From Anaerolineae bacterium (GTDB lineage: Bacteria > Chloroflexota > Anaerolineae > JAAYZQ01): 35,783 nt of DNA. The stretch lies in NCBI GenBank assembly GCA_023544525.1, contig JAMJFU010000015.1, forward strand, positions 1 through 35,783, written 5' to 3'. Of the stretch, positions 23,365 to 33,503 are shown piece by piece. Within the stretch, counting starts at the first letter, position 1; each line of letters begins with the position of its first letter. A model generated the notes under the pieces. That model saw only the letters and a program-made list of their open reading frames with translations. It was not told where the DNA came from and searched no databases. The position numbers and the translations under genes are program-made.

Positions 23365-24380
23365 AAGAGTTCAAGCCAGAACTGCGCTCGGTCGCAGGGG
23401 GTAGCCTGCCCCATCTGGATCCGAAGGCTGCCTGCCAACTGATGCTGGAGACGATGGACATCCCGACGTGGCCCCAGCTACCCAAACGCTCCTTCCGGGA
23501 GAACATGTACGTCCAGTTCAGTGAGGGCTTTCCCGGCATCGTGGTGAGCGACGAGCAGATCTACCTGGACCGGGAGCGCGACCTGGACACAGAACTCGAG
23601 CAGCTCTACGTCGCCTATCTCATGGACGAGCCCGAGTTCGCCGCCATCAGCGCCGGATACGCCGCCGGGTTGCATCAATTCCTCGAGATGGACCTGCGCA
23701 AAGTACCCCTGACCAAGGGCCAGCTCACCGGCCCGGTGAGCTGGGGGTTGATGGTGCCTGACAACAAGCGACAACCGATCCTCTACGACGACGTGCTGGC
23801 CGAGGCCATCGGCAAGCACCTGCGTCTCAAAGCCGCCTGGATGGAGAAGCAGCTGCGCGGCCAGGCGGATCAGACGTTGATCTTTGTGGACGAGCCCTAT
23901 ATGAGCAGCTTTGGCTCCGCGTTCCTGGCGTTGAGCGGCAGGCAGGTCATCGACCTCCTGGAAGAGGTCTTTGCCGGCATCGAGGGGCTGAAAGGCGTCC
24001 ATTGCTGCGGCAATACAGACTGGTCGCTGCTGCTTTCGACCTCCCTGGACATCCTCAGCCTGGATGCCTATGACTATGCCGAGACACTGGCGCTCTATCC
24101 CGAGGAGGTGGCTGGCTTTCTGGAGCGGGGAGGCATCATTGCCTGGGGCGTCGTGCCTGCCAGCGAACAGATCGCCGAAGAGACTGTGGACAGCCTGATC
24201 GATCGATTTCACGCGGCCCTGGGCTTGCTGACGGACAAGGGCCTGCACCGGGACGACCTGCTGGCTTCGGCGCTGATCATGCCATCTTGTGGATGCGGAT
24301 CGCTGGAGCTAGAGACCGCCCAGCGGGTGATCGAGACCACGCGGGACCTCTCGCAAGCCCTGCGGGAACGGTACGCCTGA
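23361..24380 (+). CDS. Core-MetE methionine synthase (C-terminal MetE-type domain only)
   Basis: The 339-residue protein has the MetE C-terminal barrel alone, without the N-terminal half of the about 750-residue folate enzyme. Zinc-ligand candidates are His214 and Cys216 (VHCCGNTD) and Cys310 (MPSCGCGS). FVDEPYM (175-181) matches the substrate-binding DEP segment of MetE. Core-MetE proteins methylate homocysteine and several families are folate-independent, taking methyl groups from corrinoid proteins (the MesA/MesB/MesC/MesD groups). Which group this belongs to needs a tree; a corrinoid donor is likely in an organism with Hdr and one-carbon modules. Its place between mtnA and the SAM-cycle genes under SAM-I control strongly supports methionine synthesis. 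Uroporphyrinogen decarboxylase-like methyltransferase is the alternative. Confidence 0.75.
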   Translation: MKEFKPELRSVAGGSLPHLDPKAACQLMLETMDIPTWPQLPKRSFRENMYVQFSEGFPGIVVSDEQIYLDRERDLDTELEQLYVAYLMDEPEFAAISAGYAAGLHQFLEMDLRKVPLTKGQLTGPVSWGLMVPDNKRQPILYDDVLAEAIGKHLRLKAAWMEKQLRGQADQTLIFVDEPYMSSFGSAFLALSGRQVIDLLEEVFAGIEGLKGVHCCGNTDWSLLLSTSLDILSLDAYDYAETLALYPEEVAGFLERGGIIAWGVVPASEQIAEETVDSLIDRFHAALGLLTDKGLHRDDLLASALIMPSCGCGSLELETAQRVIETTRDLSQALRERYA

Positions 24381-24417
24381 GCCGAGCCGTAGTAGAAAGC
24401 GAGACCAACGAGGGATC

Positions 24418-26669
<2,252 letters not shown>

Positions 26670-26684
26670 CAAAGGAGTTAGACC

Positions 26685-27902
26685 ATGTCAATGACGAGCA
26701 CCTTTATGACATCGCCCCAGTTCTTTTTCACATCGGAATCAGTGACTGAGGGCCATCCGGACAAGATCTGCGACCAGATCTCGGACGCTGTGCTGGACGC
26801 AATCATCGGCGACGATCCCGACGCCCGCGTAGCTTGTGAGTGCGCCGTGACCACCGGGCTGGTCCTGGTGATGGGCGAGATCACGACCAGTACCTACGTA
26901 GACCTCAACGCCCTGGTGCGGGACGTGGTGTGGGATATTGGCTACACACGTGCCAAGTTCGGCTTCGACGGTGAGACCTGCGGCGTATTGGTGTCGATCA
27001 AGGAGCAGAGCGCCGATATCGCCCTGGGTGTGGACAAGGCCCTGGAAGCCAAGACTGGCGAGATGAGCGACGAGCAGATCGATTCGATCGGTGCCGGCGA
27101 CCAGGGCATGATGGTCGGCTTTGCCTGCAACGAGACGCCCGAACTGATGCCGATGCCCATCATGTTGGCGCACAAGCTCTGCCGGCGCATGGCCCAGGTG
27201 CGCAAGGAGCAGATCCTGCCCTACCTGCGGCCAGATGGGAAAAGCCAGGTTACGGTCGAGTATGAGTTTGGCAAACCCAAGCGGGTGGACACGATCGTGC
27301 TCTCTACACAGCACTCCCCAGACGTGACTCAAGACAAGATCCGCGACGACCTGATCCATCGCGTGATCAAGTACGTCGTGCCTAACGGCATGATGGACGA
27401 GAAAACCAGGATCTATGTCAACCCCACCGGTCGCTTTGTGGTTGGCGGCCCCAAGGGAGACGCGGGGGTTACCGGGCGCAAGATCATCGTCGACACCTAC
27501 GGTGGCATGGCCAGCCATGGCGGCGGCTGCTTCTCTGGCAAGGATCCGACCAAGGTCGACCGCTCTGGCGCCTATTATGCCCGCTACGTGGCCAAGAACG
27601 TGGTGGCTTCTGGCCTGGCGGACCGCATCGAGTTGCAGGTAAGCTATGCCATCGGCGTGGCCCGTCCCATGTCGTTGGCCATCGAGACCTTTGGCACCGG
27701 CCGGGTGCCGGATGAGACCATCCTGGAGCTGATCAAGAAGCACTTTGACTTCCGGCCGGCGGCCATGATCCAGGAACTGGGGTTGCGCCGCGCGATCTAT
27801 CGTGCGACCGCCGCTTACGGTCACTTTGGGCGCGATGACATCGAGGCGCCGTGGGAGCAGACAAACAAAGCCGAGCTCCTGCGCAAGGAGGCCGGCATCT
27901 AG
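26685..27902 (+). CDS. metK: S-adenosylmethionine synthetase
   Basis: This enzyme makes SAM from methionine and ATP. The 405-residue full-length sequence includes [20 protein letters not shown] with the ATP-binding His, [18 protein letters not shown], and the [18 protein letters not shown]-like loop (here [13 protein letters not shown]). The C-terminal GHFGRDD tail is present. AAAGGAG precedes the ATG at 26685, 15 bases after ahcY. It is the last gene of the SAM-I operon, so SAM represses its own synthase. An array of hairpins follows (27914-28020) and probably ends the transcript. Confidence 0.98.
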   Translation: MSMTSTFMTSPQFFFTSESVTEGHPDKICDQISDAVLDAIIGDDPDARVACECAVTTGLVLVMGEITTSTYVDLNALVRDVVWDIGYTRAKFGFDGETCGVLVSIKEQSADIALGVDKALEAKTGEMSDEQIDSIGAGDQGMMVGFACNETPELMPMPIMLAHKLCRRMAQVRKEQILPYLRPDGKSQVTVEYEFGKPKRVDTIVLSTQHSPDVTQDKIRDDLIHRVIKYVVPNGMMDEKTRIYVNPTGRFVVGGPKGDAGVTGRKIIVDTYGGMASHGGGCFSGKDPTKVDRSGAYYARYVAKNVVASGLADRIELQVSYAIGVARPMSLAIETFGTGRVPDETILELIKKHFDFRPAAMIQELGLRRAIYRATAAYGHFGRDDIEAPWEQTNKAELLRKEAGI

Positions 27903-27913
27903 GCGGGCCGTCA

Positions 27914-27958
27914 GGGGCTGTCCCGAACGCTCGGGCCAGAGCGGTCGTGGACAGCCCC
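27914..27958 (+). other. Imperfect long hairpin downstream of metK
   Basis: GGGGCTGTCC (27914-27923) pairs with GGACAGCCCC (27949-27958) around a 25-base loop. It lies just after the metK stop. A small GGCTGCATGCAGCC palindrome follows (27964-27977). No T run. Confidence 0.6.
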
Positions 27959-27995
27959 CAGGCGGCTGCATGCAGCCCTCCTGCAATTCTCCACC

Positions 27996-28020
27996 AGGCT
28001 TCCGGGTTTCCCGGAAGCCT
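27996..28020 (+). terminator. Probable terminator hairpin of the SAM operon
   Basis: A perfect 11-bp stem AGGCTTCCGGG/CCCGGAAGCCT with a 3-base TTT loop. The T tract is displaced (CACCTTTTCTCC), so termination may be inefficient or factor-assisted. Confidence 0.6.
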
Positions 28021-28084
28021 GAATCGACACCTTTTCTCCCCTCTGCTATACTGTGATGGAAATAGGCCTTCAGACCATCACGAC

Positions 28085-28113
28085 TGGACAAAACCCAACC
28101 GTGGGTGTATAAT
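28085..28113 (+). promoter_or_regulatory. Promoter of the fumarase leader and operon
   Basis: TGGACA (28085-28090), a 17-base spacer and a perfect TATAAT (28108-28113). Predicted start about 28120, giving a 154-base leader before the fumarase alpha GTG at 28274. Confidence 0.82.
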
Positions 28114-28144
28114 CAGTAAGGTCAGCTTCGATGAGGAGGCCATA

Positions 28145-28225
28145 GTGATAGAATCGGGGTTTGGACATACCCTGTCGAGACCGATTTTCCTTTTGGAAAG
28201 CACCTCACGCCGGGCTTCCTTGTGA
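28145..28225 (+). CDS. Possible 26-residue leader peptide upstream of fumarase
   Basis: GAGGAGG (28133-28139) lies five bases before a GTG that opens 26 codons ending in TGA at 28223-28225. The predicted peptide starts MIESGFGHTL and ends SRRASL; it has two Ser-Arg/Arg-rich patches but no run of a single amino acid. The last codons and the stop lie inside the hairpin at 28197-28250. A ribosome on this ORF would therefore cover the hairpin's 5' arm and favour read-through, the usual logic of translational attenuation. No homologue is recognised. The ideal ribosome-binding site and its spacing from a strong promoter are the main support; chance is still possible. Confidence 0.4.
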   Translation: MIESGFGHTLSRPIFLLESTSRRASL

Positions 28226-28250
28226 GATCCACGGCATCGAGGTGCTTTTT
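28197..28250 (+). terminator. Attenuator-like terminator in the fumarase leader
   Basis: AAAGCACCTC (28197-28206) pairs with GAGGTGCTTT (28239-28248), with T residues through 28250. A GCCG/CGGC inner helix (28209-28212/28232-28235) extends the stem. A competing small hairpin TTTCC-TTTT-GGAAA (28186-28199) overlaps its 5' arm. An upstream AATCGG/CCGATT stem (28152-28186) can form as well. Confidence 0.72.
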
Positions 28251-28273
28251 GCGTCAAGGGAGAGGCTAGGACT

Positions 28274-29119
28274 GTGAGAGAGATCCATACCGACCAGATC
28301 ACGGATGCTGTCGCGCGGCTCTGCATTGAGAGCAACTACTACCTGGGCCAAGATGTGCTGGACGCCTTGCACAAGGCTCGCGAGGTCGAGGTCTCGCCTG
28401 TGGGGCGTGAAGTGTTGGACCAGATCCTGGAGAACGCCGGGATCGCGGATAAGCAGCAGATGCCGCTATGCCAGGACTGCGGTCTGACCGTGGTCTTTAT
28501 GGAGTTGGGCCAGGATGTGCACCTGGAGGGCGGCGACCTGAACGAGGCCATCAGCGCCGGGGTACGCCAGGGCTACCAGGATGGGTACCTGCGCAAATCG
28601 ATGGTGGAACACCCCTTTTCGTCACGCACCAACACCAAAGACAACACCCCGCCTGTCATCCATACCACCATCGTGCCTGGTGACCAGTTGAGGCTCATTG
28701 TGGCCCCCAAGGGGGGTGGCAGTGAGAATATGAGCCAACTGGCCATGCTAAAGCCGGCCGATGGCCGCGAGGGCGTGATCCGCTTTGTCGTGGACGCCGT
28801 GCGCAAGGCAGGCGCCAACCCCTGCCCGCCCATCATCATCGGGGTGGGCGTCGGCGGCTCGGCGGAGAAGACGATGTGGCTGGCCAAACACGCCCTGCTG
28901 CGCGAGGTAGGCCAGGCGAGTCCGGATCCGGAGGTAGCCGAGCTGGAAGCCGACATCCTGGAGCGGGTCAACCGCATCGGTATCGGACCCCAGGGTTTCG
29001 GTGGGTTGACCACCGCGCTCGCCGTTCACGCCGAGACCTTCCCATGCCATATCGCCAGCTTGCCAGTAGCCGTCAATATCCAGTGCCACTCGGCGCGACA
29101 CAAAGAGGCGATCCTGTAG
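28274..29119 (+). CDS. Class I fumarate hydratase, alpha (N-terminal) subunit
   Basis: This is the oxygen-sensitive [4Fe-4S] hydratase subunit that interconverts fumarate and malate; L-tartrate dehydratase alpha is the close alternative. The 281 residues include LCQDCG, FSSRTNTKDNTPP, APKGGGSENMSQL, CPPIIIGVGVGG and NIQCHSARH. Cys66, Cys184 and Cys271 are the three expected iron-sulfur ligands. CQDCG has an extra Cys where most members have CQDTG. Translation starts at GTG 28274. It follows the attenuator-like leader, so expression may be conditional. The beta subunit is separated from it by a membrane-protein gene, an unusual interruption. Confidence 0.92.
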   Translation: MREIHTDQITDAVARLCIESNYYLGQDVLDALHKAREVEVSPVGREVLDQILENAGIADKQQMPLCQDCGLTVVFMELGQDVHLEGGDLNEAISAGVRQGYQDGYLRKSMVEHPFSSRTNTKDNTPPVIHTTIVPGDQLRLIVAPKGGGSENMSQLAMLKPADGREGVIRFVVDAVRKAGANPCPPIIIGVGVGGSAEKTMWLAKHALLREVGQASPDPEVAELEADILERVNRIGIGPQGFGGLTTALAVHAETFPCHIASLPVAVNIQCHSARHKEAIL

Positions 29120-29135
29120 GGCAGGCAACCGCATT

Positions 29136-29615
29136 ATGAAGAAAACGGTCCTCATTATTGGATCTGTCACGTTCCTGGTCTCCTTCGGGTTGACCCTGCT
29201 CTTTCCCCTGTTTACGGTGTGCTTTGCGCTCGTAGCCGGGGCAGGCGCTGGCTGGCTGGCAGCCTACTGGCTCCGTCCGGCGAAGCAGGCCGACGCTGCC
29301 AGTGTGGGCGCCCGAGCAGGTGCGCTCTCGGCCATTGGCACCGTCCTGGGCCAGACATTGGGCGGCGTGATGAACGCCCTGCTCATCGGCCCAGCAGGAG
29401 CGGCCGACCTGGCACGGAGCCTGGGGCTGGGCGAATTCCAATTTCAGAGTGACGCGGCCTATTATACAGGCGCCATCGGCGGGCAGTTCTGCTGCGGCCT
29501 GGTCAACGTTGGGATCATGGCTGGCCTGGGTGCGCTGGCCGCGTTCCTGTACTTCAAGTACCGCGACCAGGGCAGTCCGCCCCAGGTGGACAGCTACCCG
29601 TACGGGAGGCAATGA
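29136..29615 (+). CDS. Small integral membrane protein between fumarase subunits
   Basis: The 159-residue product has an N-terminal membrane segment (about 4-30), a second (31-46) ending in WLRP, a small-residue-rich segment (about 55-85) and a last one (about 115-140). A short polar tail with Pro and Tyr follows. Glycine and alanine are abundant (GAGAGWLAAYW, GARAGALSAIGTVLGQTLGG). It contains a QFCCGLVNVG segment with a Cys pair inside the membrane region. No family is recognised with confidence; it resembles small DUF-type Gly-rich membrane proteins. It begins 16 bases after fumarase alpha and overlaps fumarase beta by four bases, so it is made together with the enzyme. Confidence 0.72.
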   Translation: MKKTVLIIGSVTFLVSFGLTLLFPLFTVCFALVAGAGAGWLAAYWLRPAKQADAASVGARAGALSAIGTVLGQTLGGVMNALLIGPAGAADLARSLGLGEFQFQSDAAYYTGAIGGQFCCGLVNVGIMAGLGALAAFLYFKYRDQGSPPQVDSYPYGRQ

Positions 29616-30163
29616 ATATGGAGATCACGACCCCTCTCAGCGAAAAGGTGATAGAGCAACTCCGCGCCGGTGACAAGGTGTCGATCACCGGCACGATCTA
29701 TGTGGGGCGAGATGCCGCCCACAAGCGGATGGTTGCCGCGCTGGATGCTGGTGACCCCCTGCCCTTCGATCCTGAAGGACAGATCATCTACTACATGGGG
29801 CCTGCACCGGCCAAGCCCGGGGATCCGATCGGGTCCGCTGGTCCAACCACCAGCTACCGCATGGACCCCTATGCCCCGCGGATGATGGAAGCGGGGCTCA
29901 AGGGCATGATCGGCAAGGGAAACCGCTCCATGCCCGTCCGCGAGGCGATGCAAAAGTACAAAGCCGTATACTTTGGTGCCATCGGCGGGGCAGGCGCCCT
30001 GATCGCCAAGAGCATCAGACGAGCCGAAGTGGTAGCCTACGACGATCTTGGGGCCGAGGCGCTGCGCCGGCTGGAGGTTGAGGATTTTCCGGCCATCGTG
30101 GTGAACGACATCTATGGCGGCGACGCCTATCAAGACGGGCTAGAGGAATATAGCCGGGAATAG
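29612..30163 (+). CDS. Class I fumarate hydratase, beta (C-terminal) subunit
   Basis: The 183 residues match the swivelling beta domain of class I fumarase/TtdB. Signatures are KVSITGTIYVGRDAAHKRM near residues 22-40, IIYYMGPAPAKPG, GPTTSYRMDPY, GMIGKGNRS and VVNDIYGGD near the C-terminus. ITGTIYVGRDAAHKR is the substrate-binding entry motif of the family. The ATG at 29612 overlaps the stop of the membrane-protein gene (ATGA); a second ATG six bases later is equally possible. GGGAGG precedes it. It assembles with the 28274-29119 alpha subunit and precedes the Hdr genes by about 84 bases, so the operon may continue. Confidence 0.9.
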   Translation: MNMEITTPLSEKVIEQLRAGDKVSITGTIYVGRDAAHKRMVAALDAGDPLPFDPEGQIIYYMGPAPAKPGDPIGSAGPTTSYRMDPYAPRMMEAGLKGMIGKGNRSMPVREAMQKYKAVYFGAIGGAGALIAKSIRRAEVVAYDDLGAEALRRLEVEDFPAIVVNDIYGGDAYQDGLEEYSRE

Positions 30164-30247
30164 AGGGCGCTGGCTGCACCCACGGCGAAGGCTTGTAGCC
30201 AGGGTGTGGAGCCCAGTCCACCCGGTTCCTGGAAGCAGGGAGCAAAG

Positions 30248-30655
30248 ATGCGAGTACGATTGTCGGCAGAGTCTGTGCACAACGAACTGGTGCAGCGCAT
30301 AGAAGAGTATAGTGGGCAGGGTCTGATGGCCTGCTACCAGTGTGGCAAGTGCGCGGCAGGCTGTCCCGTCGCCTTTGCGATGGACATGCTGCCCAGCCAG
30401 GTGATCCGCTACGCGCAACTGGGCCTGGTGGAACCGCTGCTCGAAAGCAAGACCATCTGGTTGTGCGCCGCCTGCCAGACCTGCTACACGCGCTGTCCCA
30501 AGGGCATAGACCTGAGCCGGATCATGGAAGCGCTGCGCGAGATCGTGATGCTCGAGAAGGGTAGCCACATCAACTATGACGCTCTCACTTCCGAAGAGCA
30601 GGCGGACTGGCCCCAGCAGGCATTCATCGGCGGTTTCCGCAAGTATTCTGTGTGA
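30248..30655 (+). CDS. hdrC: Heterodisulfide reductase subunit C-like iron-sulfur protein
   Basis: The 135-residue protein carries two [4Fe-4S] motifs: Cys29-Cys32-Cys35-Cys39 (CYQCGKCAAGCP) and Cys73-Cys76-Cys79-Cys83 (CAACQTCYTRCP). It has the helical spacing of HdrC and the MLPSQVIRYAQLG segment between them. HdrC carries electrons between HdrA and the HdrB active site. ATG at 30248 is preferred to an upstream in-frame start because GGGAG lies before it and the N-terminus then matches HdrC length. An AT-rich inverted repeat separates it from hdrB. The direction of electron flow and the substrate disulfide cannot be read from the sequence. Confidence 0.88.
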   Translation: MRVRLSAESVHNELVQRIEEYSGQGLMACYQCGKCAAGCPVAFAMDMLPSQVIRYAQLGLVEPLLESKTIWLCAACQTCYTRCPKGIDLSRIMEALREIVMLEKGSHINYDALTSEEQADWPQQAFIGGFRKYSV

Positions 30656-30662
30656 ACTATTA

Positions 30663-30713
30663 GATATTAGATATTGGAGATTGGGTATTCGTTGGTAGCC
30701 AATATCTAATATC
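30663..30713 (+). repeat. AT-rich inverted repeat between hdrC and hdrB
   Basis: GATATTAGATATTGG (30663-30677) and CCAATATCTAATATC (30699-30713) are a perfect 15-base inverted repeat with a 21-base loop. It is strikingly AT-rich in GC-rich surroundings. TGGAGATTGG occurs at 30675-30684 and again at 30729-30738, where it provides the hdrB ribosome-binding site. It resembles a small miniature insertion. Confidence 0.85.
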
Positions 30714-30739
30714 CAGTATCCGGTATTCTGGAGATTGGC

Positions 30740-31615
30740 ATGAAAGTATCGTACTTCCCGGGATGCACCCTGAATACGACAGGCAAGGGGTTCGATAACG
30801 CCGTGCGCGCGTCGGCGGCAGCGGTCGGCCTGGACCTGGTCGAATTGCCCGACTGGAATTGCTGCGGCGCCACGTACCCCCTCATCATCGACAACATGCT
30901 CGAGTTGGCCGCCCCGGCCCACGTGCTGGTCGCCGCCCAGCAAGAGGGCAGTATCCTCACGACAGCCTGCAGCACGTGTTACAACGTGCTGAAACGCACG
31001 AACAAGTTCATCCAGGAGCACGAAGAGGAGCGGGATCGGATCAACACCTTTATCGAGGCGGAATACGCGGGTGAGGTGGAGGTGAAGGATATCCTCCACA
31101 TGCTCCGCGATGACGTGGGCTTTGAGGCCATTGCGGACAAGGTACAACTGCCCCTCAAGGACCTGAAGGTGGCATCGTACTATGGCTGTATGGTCCTCCG
31201 CCCGCCCAACGAGGTGGCCTACGACGATCCAGATCATCCCACTTCACTGGATGACCTCGTCGCTGCCCTGGGCGCCACGCCAGTCGACTTTGCCCACAAG
31301 AACGAGTGCTGCGGTGCTTATCTGGCGGTCAAGGACGAAAGCATTACGCGGGAGATGGTCTATGCCATCCTTCGCTCGGCGCAGAATGCAGGCGCCGAGG
31401 CGGTCGTCACAAACTGTCCCCTGTGCCAGTTCAACCTGGACAAGCAGCAGGCCGAGATGCGCAAGAGCTATGCCGGCTATCAGCCCGTGCCCATCTTTTA
31501 CTTCAGCCAACTGATGGGCCTGGCCCTGGGGCTGGAGACAGAGGACTATGGCTGGGAGCGCCACTACGTCGATGCCAGGCCTCTCGTCCAAAAGCTATTA
31601 GAAGGGGCCTCATGA
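30740..31615 (+). CDS. hdrB: Heterodisulfide reductase subunit B-like protein (two CCG domains)
   Basis: The 291 residues have both CCG motifs of HdrB in canonical spacing: Cys9-31-Cys41Cys42-34-Cys77xxCys80 and Cys150-39-Cys190Cys191-34-Cys226xxCys229. These bind the two noncubane [4Fe-4S] clusters that cleave the disulfide in HdrB. It starts MKVSYFPGCTLN, as HdrB does. GGAG at 30730-30733 precedes the ATG, and that sequence belongs to the inserted repeat described separately. HdrB is the substrate-reducing unit of the HdrABC complex, so a heterodisulfide or thiol-disulfide substrate is expected. In bacteria this need not be CoM-S-S-CoB. Confidence 0.93.
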   Translation: MKVSYFPGCTLNTTGKGFDNAVRASAAAVGLDLVELPDWNCCGATYPLIIDNMLELAAPAHVLVAAQQEGSILTTACSTCYNVLKRTNKFIQEHEEERDRINTFIEAEYAGEVEVKDILHMLRDDVGFEAIADKVQLPLKDLKVASYYGCMVLRPPNEVAYDDPDHPTSLDDLVAALGATPVDFAHKNECCGAYLAVKDESITREMVYAILRSAQNAGAEAVVTNCPLCQFNLDKQQAEMRKSYAGYQPVPIFYFSQLMGLALGLETEDYGWERHYVDARPLVQKLLEGAS

Positions 31616-31667
31616 TGGCCGGCAGCGGCAGTCCAGGGCTGGCAGAGATTTGGCTGGCAAAACGGTT

Positions 31668-33065
31668 ATGACAGAGCCACAGAACCACAACAAACGGGTA
31701 CTCATCGTCGGTGGGGGCATCGCCGGGATGCAGGCGGCGCTTGATATTGGCGGTTCCGGGTACGAAGTGGTACTGGTCGATCGCCTGCCATCGGTCGGCG
31801 GCCACATGCACCAGCTCTCAGAGACCTTCCCCACCCTGGACTGCGCCCAGTGCATCATGACGCCGCGCACGGTCGACGTTGGCCGCCACGAAAAGATCAA
31901 GCTCCATACCTACTCCGAGATCGAGGAGATCCAGGGCGAGATGGGCGATTTTCGGGTGCGCATCCGCCGCAAGCCGGCCTATGTGAACTGGGACATCTGC
32001 ACCGCGTGCGGGGCCTGCACAGAAAAGTGCCCGACCTCGATCCAGGTTGCCTTTGACCGGGACCTGGAACTGCCCAAGACCATGCGCAGCGGCAGGGTGC
32101 GCCACGAGGGGACAGGCAAGGCAATCTATACCCTGTCGCCCCAGGCTGTGCCCAAGAAACCGGTCATCGACGCGGACCATTGCACCTATTTGCAGAGCGG
32201 CAAGTGCGGTCTCTGTGCCAAGGTCTGCCCTGTGGGAGCCATTGACTATGAGCAAGGTCCTTCGTGGTCCGAAGAACGCGTGGGGACCATCATCCTGGCT
32301 ACCGGATTCGAGCTCTATCCCCTGGAGAAACTGGGCGAATATGGCGCTGGACGGGTAGCAGACGTCATCGACGCCCTGGCCATGGAGCGTCTGCTGAGCT
32401 CCTCCGGGCCGACATCGGGCGTCATGCGCCGGCCCTCCGATGGCAAGGAGCCCAAAGAGGTGGTATGGATCCAATGTGCCGGATCTCGCGATCCAGAATT
32501 GGCCATGCCCTATTGCTCCAAAATCTGTTGCATGTACAGTGCCAAGCAGGCCATGCTCTACAAGCACAAGGTGCATCATGGCCAGGCCTACATTTTTTAC
32601 ATCGACATCCGTTCCGCCGGCAAGCGCTACGAGGAGTTCATCCAGCGGGCCATGGAGGAAGACGACGTACTCTATGTGCGCGGCAAAGTGAGCAAGGTCT
32701 TTCGCGAGGGAGAAAAGGTCGTGGTCTGGGGTGTGGACACGCTCACTGGGCTGCCGCTGGAGGTTGCTGCCGACATGGTTGTCATCTCGCCGGCCATGGT
32801 GCCATCGGAAGGCACTCAAGCCCTGGCCGGGATGCTGGGCCTCAAGGTAGACGAGTTCGGCTGGTGGACCGAGCAGGATGGAAACCTGGCTCCGCTGGAG
32901 ACAGTTCGCCCGGGCATCTTTGTGGCGGGCGCGGGCAGCGGCCCGAAGGACATCCCTGAAGCGGTGGCCCAGGGCAGCGGCGCGGCTGGCAAGGTCCTTT
33001 CCCTGCTGGCCCGCTGGGGCGGGCACGACGATCAGGATGCGGGACACGATGAGCTGGGCCGGTGA
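31668..33065 (+). CDS. hdrA: HdrA-like flavoprotein 1 (FAD core with inserted CxxC and two ferredoxin sites)
   Basis: The 465 residues are taken from the ATG at 31668; a TTG start six codons earlier is possible. The FAD-binding VLIVGGGIAGMQAALDIGGS is near residues 11-30. TLDCAQCIMTPRTVDVG has Cys59 and Cys62 as a conserved HdrA motif. Ferredoxin site 1 is Cys111/114/117/121 and site 2 is Cys172/180/183/187. WIQCAGSRDPELAMPYCSK is the conserved HdrA cluster region. Unlike full HdrA, it has no N-terminal CHCG domain; that domain is carried by the second HdrA, two genes downstream. HdrA bifurcates electrons from its FAD in well-studied systems. It overlaps the following membrane gene by four bases. 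Confidence 0.88.
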   Translation: MTEPQNHNKRVLIVGGGIAGMQAALDIGGSGYEVVLVDRLPSVGGHMHQLSETFPTLDCAQCIMTPRTVDVGRHEKIKLHTYSEIEEIQGEMGDFRVRIRRKPAYVNWDICTACGACTEKCPTSIQVAFDRDLELPKTMRSGRVRHEGTGKAIYTLSPQAVPKKPVIDADHCTYLQSGKCGLCAKVCPVGAIDYEQGPSWSEERVGTIILATGFELYPLEKLGEYGAGRVADVIDALAMERLLSSSGPTSGVMRRPSDGKEPKEVVWIQCAGSRDPELAMPYCSKICCMYSAKQAMLYKHKVHHGQAYIFYIDIRSAGKRYEEFIQRAMEEDDVLYVRGKVSKVFREGEKVVVWGVDTLTGLPLEVAADMVVISPAMVPSEGTQALAGMLGLKVDEFGWWTEQDGNLAPLETVRPGIFVAGAGSGPKDIPEAVAQGSGAAGKVLSLLARWGGHDDQDAGHDELGR

Positions 33066-33499
33066 TTGCGGAAATGTCCAGCTGGGACAAGAAGGGCGAT
33101 GGGGAGAGGGATGCCTGGCCCGTTCGCTATCCGGCCAAGGCCCCGCCACAGGAGCCAGAGCGCCGCTTCGGAGGCAGCAAGCAGTCTCGCTGGTCCGGGG
33201 CCTCGCGTGGGGACACCGAGGAACTACAGAGACGCCTGGTATGGACCATGGTGGCGATAGAAATCGGGATGGCAGCGGTGGCAGCGTGCCTGGTGCCGTT
33301 GCTGTTCATCCAGATCCCGGCCCAGGAAGAGGGCGTTTTCAGAGCGACATTGGCCTGGTTGGCAACCTCCCTGGGGATATCGACCCAGGCAACCTGCCTT
33401 CTCCTGGCTGTGCCCATCGCGGTCCTATTCTCCGTATTGGGCCTGAACGTATGGATTCTCCGCCGGATGCGGGACGGTACAAGGGACGACGCAAGGTAG
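33062..33499 (+). CDS. Small two-helix membrane protein between the two hdrA genes
   Basis: The 145-residue product has a basic, polar N-terminal half (Lys/Arg/Pro-rich, about residues 1-58). Two membrane helices follow, near 62-86 and 109-132, then a short positive tail RRMRDGTRDDAR. The GTG start overlaps the hdrA1 stop (GTGA), so it is translationally coupled to it, and hdrA2 begins four bases after its stop. No family is recognised. The layout suggests a membrane tether for the otherwise soluble Hdr proteins, but that is inference. It has no cysteine pair or haem-type motif; a single Cys lies in each helix region. Confidence 0.7.
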   Translation: MIAEMSSWDKKGDGERDAWPVRYPAKAPPQEPERRFGGSKQSRWSGASRGDTEELQRRLVWTMVAIEIGMAAVAACLVPLLFIQIPAQEEGVFRATLAWLATSLGISTQATCLLLAVPIAVLFSVLGLNVWILRRMRDGTRDDAR

Positions 33500-33503
33500 A
33501 CGC

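Noticed and set aside
26739-28091. 450-codon minus-strand open frame
   Set aside because: It is the shadow of metK, an effect of high GC content; no motif or ribosome-binding site.
28120-28260. T-box or other known riboswitch in the fumarase leader
   Set aside because: No T-box antiterminator bulge (GGTGG..CCGCG type) and no match to S-box, glycine, lysine, c-di-GMP or cobalamin cores; reported instead as an unassigned leader.
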